A stretch of DNA of 64,000 bases from Corella eumyota. Its lineage: Eukaryota > Chordata > Ascidiacea > Phlebobranchia > Corellidae. Below are positions 1-9,279 of the stretch, one piece after another. Within the stretch, counting starts at the first letter, position 1, and each line of letters begins with the position of its first letter. Below the pieces are notes generated by a model. That model saw nothing but the letters and a program-made list of their open reading frames with translations. It was not told the DNA's origin and ran no database searches. The stretch is taken from NCBI GenBank assembly GCA_963082875.1, contig OY720103.1, positions 1,240,001 to 1,304,000 of the forward strand, read 5' to 3'. The position numbers and the translations under genes are program-made.

Positions 1-1986
1 AAGCACTTAATCAGCAGCATAATTATCGAGCAATTATAATCTATAATATCCCAAACTGCCACAGGCAACTCGAGACTGAGTCGGAGTAACTGATGTTAGG
101 CTATGTTTAAGTCGCTCATTCGACTTTCCCACATCGAAGATAAAAATAATACAAAAAAAAAATTAATCTGTAGCCTCATGACTTTCTTAAAACTTTTAGT
201 TTAATCATATGGCTTAATTAAATGTATTTCCTTTTGATTTTTTAGATGGTAGGTCGTTGTTTAGGTAACATCATTGCTTGTTTTGTTAAATTAAGTTGAA
301 TAATTTAATTTAACGTGATGTCCAAAAGCAGAGAACGAAACCAAATATTTAATTTCTGGCTCGTTTGATTGGATCAGATTTATCAAGTTGTATATAATAT
401 AAAAGGTAGGTTTAGTATTTTTATTTTTGGTTTAAAATTTTCGTATGTTTTATTTGTTAAAGATTATTACGTTAAAATATTTGTTATATTTAAAAAAATT
501 ATGCTTTGTCATTCTGTGTTAATACTTTCATCTATAATTAATTAAAAGTTTCCCTATTAGCAATGACATATTAAATCACATAGCACGTATTTGTTAATAA
601 TAAATGAGTTATTTTGAATGTGACGCAAAAACATTTATCGATTAGTTCAATACATGGTAAAAACTACTCTAACCTCGATATTTTTAACAGATGCAACTTC
701 CGACGTGGTAAATTAGGAAGCGATGATTAATTAGATTAAAAAAAACAACAAAAAAATTGTTGCGTGGAAAAAATTATAAATAAATATCTACACATTTACA
801 ATTTTTTTTTTAATGTTTCTATAAACTATTTATTTATTTAAGATGCTTTAAGTAGGCTATACGACACCTAAAAAATTTTGTTTACAAAAATTTGCATTAA
901 AAATTTATTTGCAAATTTTTTTTTAATATTCGCGCCAAGGTTGTAAGATATGTAGATCCTTTCGATGGTTAGTCGACAAAATCAAAAATGAATATTTGGG
1001 TGAAAAGGGCAAAAAGTCACATTGTTCTAAAGTCAAGCATATGTTACTAAATTATAAATGGCCTCATGACCTATTTTGTTTTTTAATCGGTCGTTAACAA
1101 GTCTTTGCCCACTTGCCTAAAACCAGTTCGATCCAGTTCTGTTATTGTATAACTGGTAGCATGACGACATATTTTGTCATGGCTTTTTGTGTTACACAGG
1201 GTAGTTTATTTTTACCTAAAATGCAACAATTTTAAGGTTTTAGGCAATATTTTTTAACAGAAAATTTACACGCATTTTTCGCTTGCGAATTTTTATCAGG
1301 TTTCGTCATAACTACCCTTTCTATCGGTAAAATATTTGACGTCAAACTACCCTTTGCATTACTTGGAGGCGTGTAGATGTCACGTGATTTTTCTTGACAA
1401 AGCTTTTTAAAACGTACGTAATTTCAGTGCCAGAAAACGTAGTTTTATTTTTAAACCATAATCGAATGAGTTAGCATTATTTATTGGCAGTATGTTACTG
1501 ATTTTAGTTATTAACAAAGGAAGAAAAGTTAGAATTCGTTTAAAACAGCACGCAAACGTTTTTATGTAAGAGCAGCAGATGGTATAAACAATTTTTTTCT
1601 CGTTTACAGATTGAAAAGTAATTAACAGTTTGATACGTACAGTACGTATAACTACCGACTGCCTGGACGGATATATTATCTAGCACAGCGCAATATCCTA
1701 ATACTATTACTCAAGCAAAGAAAATCGAATGAAGCAAAGTTATATTCATTATGAACTGCCATCAAATTTCTGAAAAACACCGTCAAGAAAAGAATTTTAA
1801 AGTTGGAGTTATTGACATTAAATTAATGTTGGTTTATTTCTATTTCTGCGGATTCAAGCACGCAGCTACAACCTAGCAAACTTCAAAGACAATCAAAAAA
1901 ACATAAACTATAAAAAACATTTTTTATCAAATTTTTACTGCCATAATTTTTCAAGAAAAAAAATCTTCAAGCCTAGAAAGAAAAAT
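1..1986. other. AT-rich upstream region of the glycine carrier gene
   Basis: I see no supported gene here; all frames are broken by frequent stops. The stretch holds poly-A/T tracts. It also has a perfect CRE palindrome TGACGTCA (1337-1344), an E-box in TCACGTGA (1380-1387) and a 17-bp palindrome (1633-1649). The last few hundred bases before 1987 are probably promoter and 5' UTR of the carrier gene. The transcription start cannot be placed from sequence alone. Confidence 0.6.
1337..1387. promoter_or_regulatory. CRE palindrome plus E-box upstream of the carrier gene
   Basis: TGACGTCA (1337-1344) is the full CREB/ATF palindrome. TCACGTGA (1380-1387) carries the CACGTG core bound by USF/MYC/TFE-type bHLH factors. 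They lie 36 bp apart and about 0.6 kb before the carrier start codon. The sites are seen directly; regulatory use is inferred. Confidence 0.35.
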
Positions 1987-4140
1987 ATGGATCTCGCAAT
2001 TGTAAGTTTATAAATATTTAAAAATATAAGAAATAGTTTATTTGGTAAAACTAAGAACCAAGGGCCTTCATTGATTGTTCGATGTTTTTATAAATCCTCA
2101 TCAGGTCTTAAATTTGCCTTTTATTCCAACCCAATCAACGTCCAACGCTCAAGGAGACTTCACTTGACCAAGTGTGGTCTATACATCATGACCCTTTTTT
2201 TCATTTCAAGATCTCAAATCCGCTGGTGAAATCATTCCTGGCCGGAAGTCTCAGTGGAACATGCTCCATCGTTCTCTTTCAACCTCTTGATCTTGTCAAA
2301 ACCAGGATTCAAACTGCAACAACGGTCTCCATGCCAGCTTTTTCATCTCAAAAGTAAGCACATTGTTTTTATTTTGTTTATCTTAATGTATTAGGATTTT
2401 GCTCAGGTATTTGTAAAAGGATTAAGAGGCCTTATATATTTGGTGTGTTTTGAGCATAGTTCAAAATCGATGTCGGTATTATTAATATGGTACCTATAAA
2501 ATATACAGGATCGAATGTATATTAATTTGTTATCCTAAACTAAAATGAACATATCCAGTTACGAGTTGACTTTGTAAGGTTGTGATATTGTTAATTAAAA
2601 TGCCCGATTTCATTTTAGTGGAGTCATCACAGTAAAATCTAACATGTGGAATGTAGGAAGGTCCGTTGTTTTAAACGAATCTGTTACTGGCCTATGGAGA
2701 GGCTTTGTTCCAGTAAGTTAAAATTGTTTTTCTGTGTGTAAATTGCGGTTACAAACTTTGTCCATGAAGTGTTTTTTCAAAAAAACAAACACTATTCTGG
2801 TCTTTACCGGTTTTACAAACAGTCAGCTTGTTATTTAAGGTTTAACAAATAGTAAATATTTACCTTTTTGCAAAAGTTGTTCTTTGTAATGGGACTTCTG
2901 AAATGGTCAAAGTAACAAGCATAGTACTTAAGTCCACTTAGTATTAGTACATATGTTGTTACAGGCTAAATTAGTTGGATAATAATGTGTGACACACCCC
3001 TATTTGCCTGAACCCAATGCCAGAGTTCACCTTGTTTACCAAGTAAATTGAAGTGATATTAGACCAGGGTTCAAGTAAACTTAATTTTGTTTTTCAGTCT
3101 TTTTTACGCTGTGTTCCTGGTGTTGGAATGTACTTCATGACCCTGCATGGCATTAAGGAAAAATATTATAAGTAAGTTAAACTTTAAGTCTTATGTCCTA
3201 TTATCTTATGACTAAAGCATCTTATAGTTATGTCCTTACGGTTTTATTTTCTGGTAACTTTTTATATTTCTCACTAGGGATAAGAAACTTTCTTCATTGG
3301 AATCAGTGGCTGTTGGTGCCAGTGCAAGAACATTTACTACTGCTTGCATGCTTCCCATGACGGTCATTAAAACTAGATACGAGGTTTGTTATCTTGTTTA
3401 TATCATTTTATAAACAGTTTATATAGTGCCTCTTTTTTATCAATTAAAAAAATTTTCGAAATTTTTTAGAGTGGCATTTTCAACTATCAATCCATCAAAG
3501 ATGCCCTTGTTAACATTCATCGAAATGAAGGGGCCAGAGGGTTTTATCGAGGCATATCTGCTACCTTGCTGCGCGATGCCCCATTTTCAGGCCTCTATCT
3601 TATGGTGTATTCCAATATGAAGGATTATACCAAAGGACAGGAGATTTTAAATGGTAAATTTTTAATATTTAAATTTGTTTTTAAAATTGCGCGAGTAATA
3701 ACAGTTCTTAATTTGTTATTATTTCCTGTGATACAGACTCTGCAAATACATTTCTGTGCGGGGTTTTTGCCGGTTGTTTTGCGTCTTTAATAACTCAACC
3801 AGCAGATGTTATTAAAACAAAGATGCAAGTAAACAAGACATCACAAACTATGGCCCAGATTGTATCTATAATATACAAGGTATAAGACTCGAGTTTTGTG
3901 AAGTTAAATCAGGTTTTTGAACAGTATAAAACTGTATTTTTTTGTATATAGGAGCAAGGTATGAAAGGATTTCTAAGAGGTATAACACCAAGGTTAACAC
4001 GTCGTACGCTTATGGCTTCAATGGCTTGGACAGTTTACGAACATGTAAGTATTATTTACATTGAAAGATTTAAAATAACGTTTAATTGTCAATTAATAAC
4101 TTATTTTATTTAACAGGTCGGAAAAAAATTAAAGCTGTAG
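1987..4140 (+). CDS. SLC25A38: Mitochondrial glycine carrier, SLC25A38-type (9 exons)
   Basis: The product should be an inner-membrane carrier of the SLC25 family that imports glycine into mitochondria for the first step of haem synthesis. Exons: 1987-2001, 2211-2353, 2619-2712, 3098-3171, 3278-3383, 3470-3653, 3737-3879, 3952-4044, 4117-4140. All introns are GT-AG and the phases join into 291 codons plus TAG (human protein 304 aa). The three carrier signatures are present: [10 protein letters not shown] (about residues 28-37), [11 protein letters not shown] (134-144) and [10 protein letters not shown] (225-234). Family-specific blocks such as [26 protein letters not shown] and [14 protein letters not shown] match the vertebrate protein closely. 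Exon 1 adds only five residues, so the N-terminus is shorter than in vertebrates; this start was chosen because it splices in frame with a good donor. An alternative ATG at 2172 would need no exon 1 but reads through an acceptor-like tract. The gene is convergent with the zinc-finger gene at 4773. Confidence 0.93.
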
Positions 4141-4772
4141 ATTATTACCTTTTTCTAAAGGAAAATGCAGCTTATGTTTTGTGTCAAAACAAAAAATTTA
4201 GTTGTATTAGTGACACCATTTAACTGGTGTTATTTGTTATGCCAAAATATATTGGCAATGCTTCTTTTAAAGGAAACAGAGCCTCCTGTTTTCTAAGAAA
4301 TTAGGTTGGCTGTTTATATATTTGGTACATACTAAGTCGCCTTATTCAGAGTAGGGCCATATGTTGCACTACACACTTTTACAATCCCTTTTTATATTTC
4401 CTTAACTCATTATTTTTATACATACAAAAAATATATCTTAGAAATAATTTACTTCTTTGTATGCAACCAAATTTTTAGTTTTATTTTGTAGATATTTGTT
4501 TTTAGTCCGTAGCCAACTTAAAAACTGGGTGTAATATATACATGCCTAGTGGTGTGCAATGTCTTTAGGGTATATTACAGGCACTGTTAATTTTTTGTCT
4601 TTGTTCAACCTGCTATTGTCATAGAATATTTTAAATATAACTATTGACAACAAATTTTTGTTTATTTTTTTACCACGGACAACAACAACTAACGAAAAAA
4701 TACAGGCTCATGCAAAATTAGTCCATACACTATACACATAAATCGAGATTTAAAATAACAAAGATAAGACGT
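4141..4772. other. Convergent 3' UTRs of carrier and zinc-finger genes
   Basis: This gap separates the stop codons of two genes that face each other, so it should hold both 3' UTRs. A minus-strand AATAAA (TTTATT at 4661-4666) could serve the zinc-finger gene. Another overlaps its stop codon (4772-4777). I found no canonical AATAAA for the carrier gene. No further gene is visible. Confidence 0.5.
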
Positions 4773-5582
4773 TTATTCTTTGATTATTTCCGTTATTCTG
4801 TCTTTGTGTTTTCTCTGAATGTGTTGCTTCTTGTCGTCGGTTCGGTAGAAATTTTTCTCACAAAACTCGCATGAATATTGTCTCACCCCGGTGTGTAATT
4901 TCAGATGTCGATAAAGATTTGAAGTATGCGCAAAAACTTTACCACATTCCGAACAAACATGATTCTTTTTCTTTGTTTCCAATATAGCTAGTTTAGTTTT
5001 GGTGCTTTTTTTAAGTTGTTTATTGATGTGTCTACCCATGTGTCTTTGAAGTTCATCGCTACGGTAGAAGGTCTTCGGACATTCCTCGCATTTGTAAATT
5101 CTTTGGCTAGTTCCTTCATGAATTTTTAAATGTCGTCTAAAATTCGATATACTGACAATCGTCTGGCCACAAATATTGCACAGATATCCTTGTTTTCTTC
5201 TTTTAGGTTTTAAAAACTTACCATCAGAACTCAGTTTAACAATGGTTTTTCTTGGCGGATTGGGCCGAATTGGCAATGCTTTTTCATCAACTGTTTCTAT
5301 AGTGCTTTGTTCTAGGTCATCAAATTCTACCGAAACATTGTTAATTTCAATTCCATCTTGTTCATCGTTTAATTCTATAAATTCGATCCCCTCGACATTA
5401 GAATCACCAAATGTTTCATTTGTTGTCCAACAGGTTTTAGCACTTTGCATTTTATTCGATTTTAAATGCTCGGCAAACTGCATCCTTATTGATGCAAGCT
5501 CCTCTTTTAAATCCCTATGCATTCCTTTTATTTCTTCCAAAATTAAAATCCCGATCATTTCAGTTGACATATGTTCCTCCAT
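4773..5582 (-). CDS. C2H2 zinc-finger protein, four fingers (single exon)
   Basis: A single-exon gene for 269 residues, probably a nuclear DNA-binding protein. Four C2H2 fingers are visible at about residues 133-155, 163-185, 208-230 and 236-259, each with the CX2C and HX3-4H pairs. Fingers 3 and 4 are joined by a TGVRQ linker close to the classical TGEKP. Finger 1 is less typical, with TIVSISNF in place of the usual K-F core. Residues 1-42 form a charged, probably helical motif containing EMIGILILEEIKGM and QFAEHLKS. It is shared almost unchanged with the neighbouring gene at 5811; I do not recognise it as a KRAB, BTB, ZAD or SCAN domain. Residues 60-100 are acidic. The basic stretch KPKRRK (about 125-130) could be a nuclear localisation signal. 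The specific target and orthologue are unknown. Confidence 0.85.
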   Translation of the reverse strand: MEEHMSTEMIGILILEEIKGMHRDLKEELASIRMQFAEHLKSNKMQSAKTCWTTNETFGDSNVEGIEFIELNDEQDGIEINNVSVEFDDLEQSTIETVDEKALPIRPNPPRKTIVKLSSDGKFLKPKRRKQGYLCNICGQTIVSISNFRRHLKIHEGTSQRIYKCEECPKTFYRSDELQRHMGRHINKQLKKSTKTKLAILETKKKNHVCSECGKVFAHTSNLYRHLKLHTGVRQYSCEFCEKNFYRTDDKKQHIQRKHKDRITEIIKE

Positions 5583-5810
5583 GCTAATTAACAGTTTAAC
5601 TTATTTTAACTTAAATTTTAAGAACCTGCTAAAACCAAAACATTATTTATATACAATAGAACAACATTATTACACAACTATGTACAAATTATATATTTTA
5701 CGGTAAAACAAATAAAAACCCAATGGTACGAATTAGAAATATATATACACACACATGAAAGTTTGGAGAAATTTTGCATTTTTTTTTAGATTTAAAAATT
5801 GTGGGCGAAG
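5583..5810. other. Spacer between the tandem zinc-finger genes
   Basis: This 228-bp AT-rich gap has a short TA/CA microsatellite at about 5739-5756. It must contain the 3' end of the upstream minus-strand gene and the promoter or 5' UTR of the downstream one. No gene is visible in it. Confidence 0.5.
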
Positions 5811-6791
5811 TTAGTTATTACTTGCATTTACGTCTTGTTCATATTGTCTAATTTCTTCTGCTTTCCGTTTATGCTTCTTTGTTAACATGTGTCGTGTTTT
5901 GTCCTCTTTGCGACGGAAATCTAAATTGCAAACCTCACAACTAAATGGTCTTTCATTGGTATGACAGGTCATGTGACGAATCAAATTCCCGTGCTGTGCA
6001 AACACCGAACCACATGTACTACACATAAAAGCTTTGCTGCTTTCACGTTTTCTTTTCTCACCGGGTGATTTTAGCTCCTTTAAATGAACTTTTGAGTGTT
6101 TTCCAAGCTCGTGTCTATCTCGGAAAGACTTATAACATTGGGAACAGGAAAACGGTTTCTCATTAGTGTGTATTCTCATGTGTCTGTTCAGGTTTCCCTT
6201 GTTTCGAAGAACAATGCCACAAACCGAGCACTTATATAACTCATTGCTCGTTAAAGCAACCTCTCGACTAGATGTTATGATATCGGTGAACAATTGTTCA
6301 TCATCTTTAATGCCTCTTGATTGAGCTGCTTCTTCAGTGTGGGTAAGCATATGAGCTTGCAGGTCCAAAACATTGTTGAAGAGCCCTTTACAAATACCAC
6401 AGAAACGAAGTTTTGTTTTATCATTTGTTGTCACTGTTTTTATAGAATCATCATGGTCTTGATTTTTAAATTGAATCTCATCTGTGTTATCAACCTGAAC
6501 CGTTATGTTTTGAGGCATATGGTTACTTGTATATTCATGATCCATTATAACGTTTTCACTTACAGTCTCATGCTCATAAACCAACGGCTCAGGGGCAGTA
6601 TAATTATTACGTATGTCAGGTAACTCTACAAACTGCTCCCTGTCGTTTACTGGATTTTGTTGGGTTGACTTTAAATGTTCAGCAAACTGCTCCCTCATCG
6701 CAGCAAGTTCCTGTCTCAACTCCTTGCGCATTCCCTTAATTTCCTCTAATATTAGAATACCAATCATTTCTGGAGACATTTTCTCATCCAT
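5811..6791 (-). CDS. C2H2 zinc-finger protein, five fingers (single exon)
   Basis: An intronless gene for 326 residues. Five C2H2 fingers lie at about residues 130-151, 186-208, 214-236, 255-277 and 283-307. TNEKPF and TNERPF linkers join fingers 2-3 and 4-5, which is typical of sequence-specific DNA binding. The first 42 residues match those of the neighbour at 4773 at about 31 positions, so the two are tandem duplicates. I chose the ATG at 6791 because homology with the paralogue begins exactly there. The frame stays open to an ATG at 6893, but those 34 extra residues have no counterpart and include a pyrimidine tract followed by AG, so they look like leader or intron. A basic cluster before finger 4 (GEKRKRES) may be a nuclear localisation signal. 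The target is unknown. Confidence 0.86.
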   Translation of the reverse strand: MDEKMSPEMIGILILEEIKGMRKELRQELAAMREQFAEHLKSTQQNPVNDREQFVELPDIRNNYTAPEPLVYEHETVSENVIMDHEYTSNHMPQNITVQVDNTDEIQFKNQDHDDSIKTVTTNDKTKLRFCGICKGLFNNVLDLQAHMLTHTEEAAQSRGIKDDEQLFTDIITSSREVALTSNELYKCSVCGIVLRNKGNLNRHMRIHTNEKPFSCSQCYKSFRDRHELGKHSKVHLKELKSPGEKRKRESSKAFMCSTCGSVFAQHGNLIRHMTCHTNERPFSCEVCNLDFRRKEDKTRHMLTKKHKRKAEEIRQYEQDVNASNN

Positions 6792-7070
6792 TTTTCTTAC
6801 AAATTGTAATCTTAGTAAAAAAATAAGCTTGAAAATTAATGCTTGGCTGTCAGGCTGGACAAGGCGAGAACTGAGCGGGAAAAAATCTGACATCCTGTCT
6901 TTATTATTCGTTTATCCTCAATATTAAAAAAGCTGATATAGAACTTTATTTGAATAATGTATTAGATAGGACATTTGTTTATACCCTGTTAATGAAAAAA
7001 ATACTATATATAATCTAAACATCTTAAATATCAAGTTTTTTTGGGTTTCGTGGACATAAAAACTTGTGAA
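6792..7070. other. Upstream region of the five-finger gene
   Basis: This holds the probable 5' UTR and promoter of the minus-strand zinc-finger gene. On the minus strand a T-rich tract ending in AG lies about 20 bases before the chosen ATG and could be a cis or trans splice acceptor. Nothing else is recognisable. Confidence 0.4.
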
Positions 7071-7330
7071 GTTATTCTCTGATGAAGGCACTGTCGAGTG
7101 ATGACACTATCCGATAAAATTACTTTCAAATGATGTCATTCTCCTATGATGTCACTATCCAATGATGCCACGAACTAATAACTTATGTTTTAATAAGTGC
7201 AAAGCCAATATTATTGCAAACAAGAACTACCATCTTAACTTCAATTCAAATGTTATCGACCATACGTAATGCATTTAATTTCTTTATGGTCATATTTTCA
7301 AATAATTGTGTATTTTATTGTTATTTGCCT
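7071..7330 (-). repeat. Left flanking repeat, inverted relative to the right flank
   Basis: Read on the minus strand, this segment carries a conserved block at about 7223-7250, close to TTTGAATTAAAGTTAAGACG on the plus strand at 50,066-50,085. It is followed by GGCTTTGCACTTATT and then by several GTGACATCAT and GAGAATGACATCAT motifs. The same order of blocks occurs on the plus strand at about 50,000-50,340. It is therefore a diverged inverted copy of the repeat family right of the satellite. Confidence 0.7.
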
Positions 7331-7828
7331 TTTTTAAACTTTTAAACCTTAATACAGTTTATACGTAAACAAATAAAACTATACTAATTAATGACATCTT
7401 TAAAGATATACAAGTAATATATTTAGTAGAAAAATCAAATGGCTAATATTCATTATTTAGCAAACAAGAACATTGTTTTAAATATAAGCTAATATAATTG
7501 TAGCATAACTAAAAAAATAATTCTTTTTTATTCAGTAAAAATTTTTTTTATAGTAGCAAGCAATTATTTGAAAACAAAAAATATAGTAAGGATTTGTTTA
7601 ATAATTTTTAAAAATATATTGAGAATTTTTTTAATTGATGTAATATATTGTTGTAACCTTTTTAAAAAAAATTCTATTAACATATATCATATCAAATATA
7701 TTTAATCAAATAAGTTATTCAGTCATAATTTTTATACGAATTATATGATCCCATGTTAATAAATTTTTTTTTTAATTAAGTTAGTGATCGTACTAACAAA
7801 ACTATTTGTTTTTTTTAGCTTCTCAATA
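7331..7828. other. AT-rich spacer before the satellite
   Basis: Very AT-rich sequence with poly-A/T runs and no recognisable gene. It may be the diverged continuation of the left flanking repeat. The first recognisable satellite monomer starts at about 7829. Confidence 0.5.
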
Positions 7829-9279
7829 TTAGTTAGGCCAATGCGCGTCTAATAAAATATAAAATTTTAGGTTTTGAGACTTCATCAATTTTTAATAAAA
7901 GTGTCATAACTTTTATGAATATTAATATTTTCAAAAAATATTTTGTAAACACGTTTATTGGACCCGTGCAGTTCCAACAGAACAATTATTTTTCGATTTA
8001 AAATTTTTTAATTTTTTTAAAAAAATTTGTATTCAATAGCATTGGCCAAAAATATCACGTGACCTAATTAAACCCAGAATAAAAATTTGCTGTAACTTTT
8101 GTTTTACTGAAAATTTTTGCGAAATGTTTTATCTTGAATGTTAGTTAGGTCAATGCGCGTCTAATAAAATATAAAATTTTAGGTTTTGAGACTTCATCAA
8201 TTTTTAATAAAAGTGTCATAACTTTTATGAATATCAATATTTTCAAAAAATATTTTGTAAACACGTTTATTGGACCCGTGCGGTTCCAACAGAACAATTA
8301 TTTTTTGATTTAAATTTTTTTAATGTTTTTCAAAAAATTTGTATTCAATAGCATTGGCCAAAAATATCACGTGACCTAATTAAACCCAGAATAAAAATTT
8401 GCTGTAACTTTTGTTTTACTGAAAATTTTTGCGAAATGTTTTATCTTGAATGTTAGTTAGGCCAATGCGCGTCTAATAAAATATAAAATTTTAGGTTTTG
8501 AGACTTCATCAATTTTTAATAAAAGTGTCATAACTTTTATGAATATTAATATTTTCAAAAAATATTTTGTAAACACGTTTATTGGACCCGTGCAGTTCCA
8601 ACAGAACAATTATTTTTCGATTTAAAATTTTTTAATTTTTTTTAAAAAATTTGTATTCAATAGCATTGGCCAAAAATATCACGTGACCTAATTAAACCCA
8701 GAATAAAAATTTGCTGTAACTTTTGTTTTACTGAAAATTTTTGCGAAATGTTTTATCTTAAATGTTAGTTAGGTCAATGCGCGTCTAATAAAATATAAAA
8801 TTTTAGGTTTTGAGACTTCATCAATTTTTAATAAAAGTGTCATAACTTTTATGAATATCAATATTTTCAAAAAATATTTTGTAAACACGTTTATTGGACC
8901 CGTGCAGTTCCAACAGAACAATTATTTTTCGATTTAAAATTTTTTAATTTTTTTTAAAAAATTTGTATTCAATAGCATTGGCCAAAAATATCACGTGACC
9001 TAATTAAACCCAGAATAAAAATTTGCTGTAACTTTTGTTTTACTGAAAATTTTTGCGAAATGTTTTATCTTGAATGTTAGTTAGGTCAATGCGCGTCTAA
9101 TAAAATATAAAATTTTAGGTTTTGAGACTTCATCAATTTTTAATAAAAGTGTCATAACTTTTATGAATATTAATATTTAAAAAAAATATTTTGTAAACAC
9201 GTTTATTGGACCCGTGCAGTCCCAGCAGAACAATTATTTTTCGATTTAAAATTTTTAATTTTTTTCAAAAAATTTGTAT

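Noticed and set aside
5176-5706. Plus-strand open frame of about 176 codons
   Set aside because: It is antisense to the four-finger gene, has no family resemblance, and arises from that gene's codon pattern.
6792-6893. Upstream start adding 34 residues to the five-finger protein
   Set aside because: The extra residues have no counterpart in the paralogue, whose homology begins exactly at the internal ATG. The stretch also looks like leader or intron.
6321-6927. Plus-strand open frames of about 100 codons each
   Set aside because: Antisense shadows of the five-finger gene.
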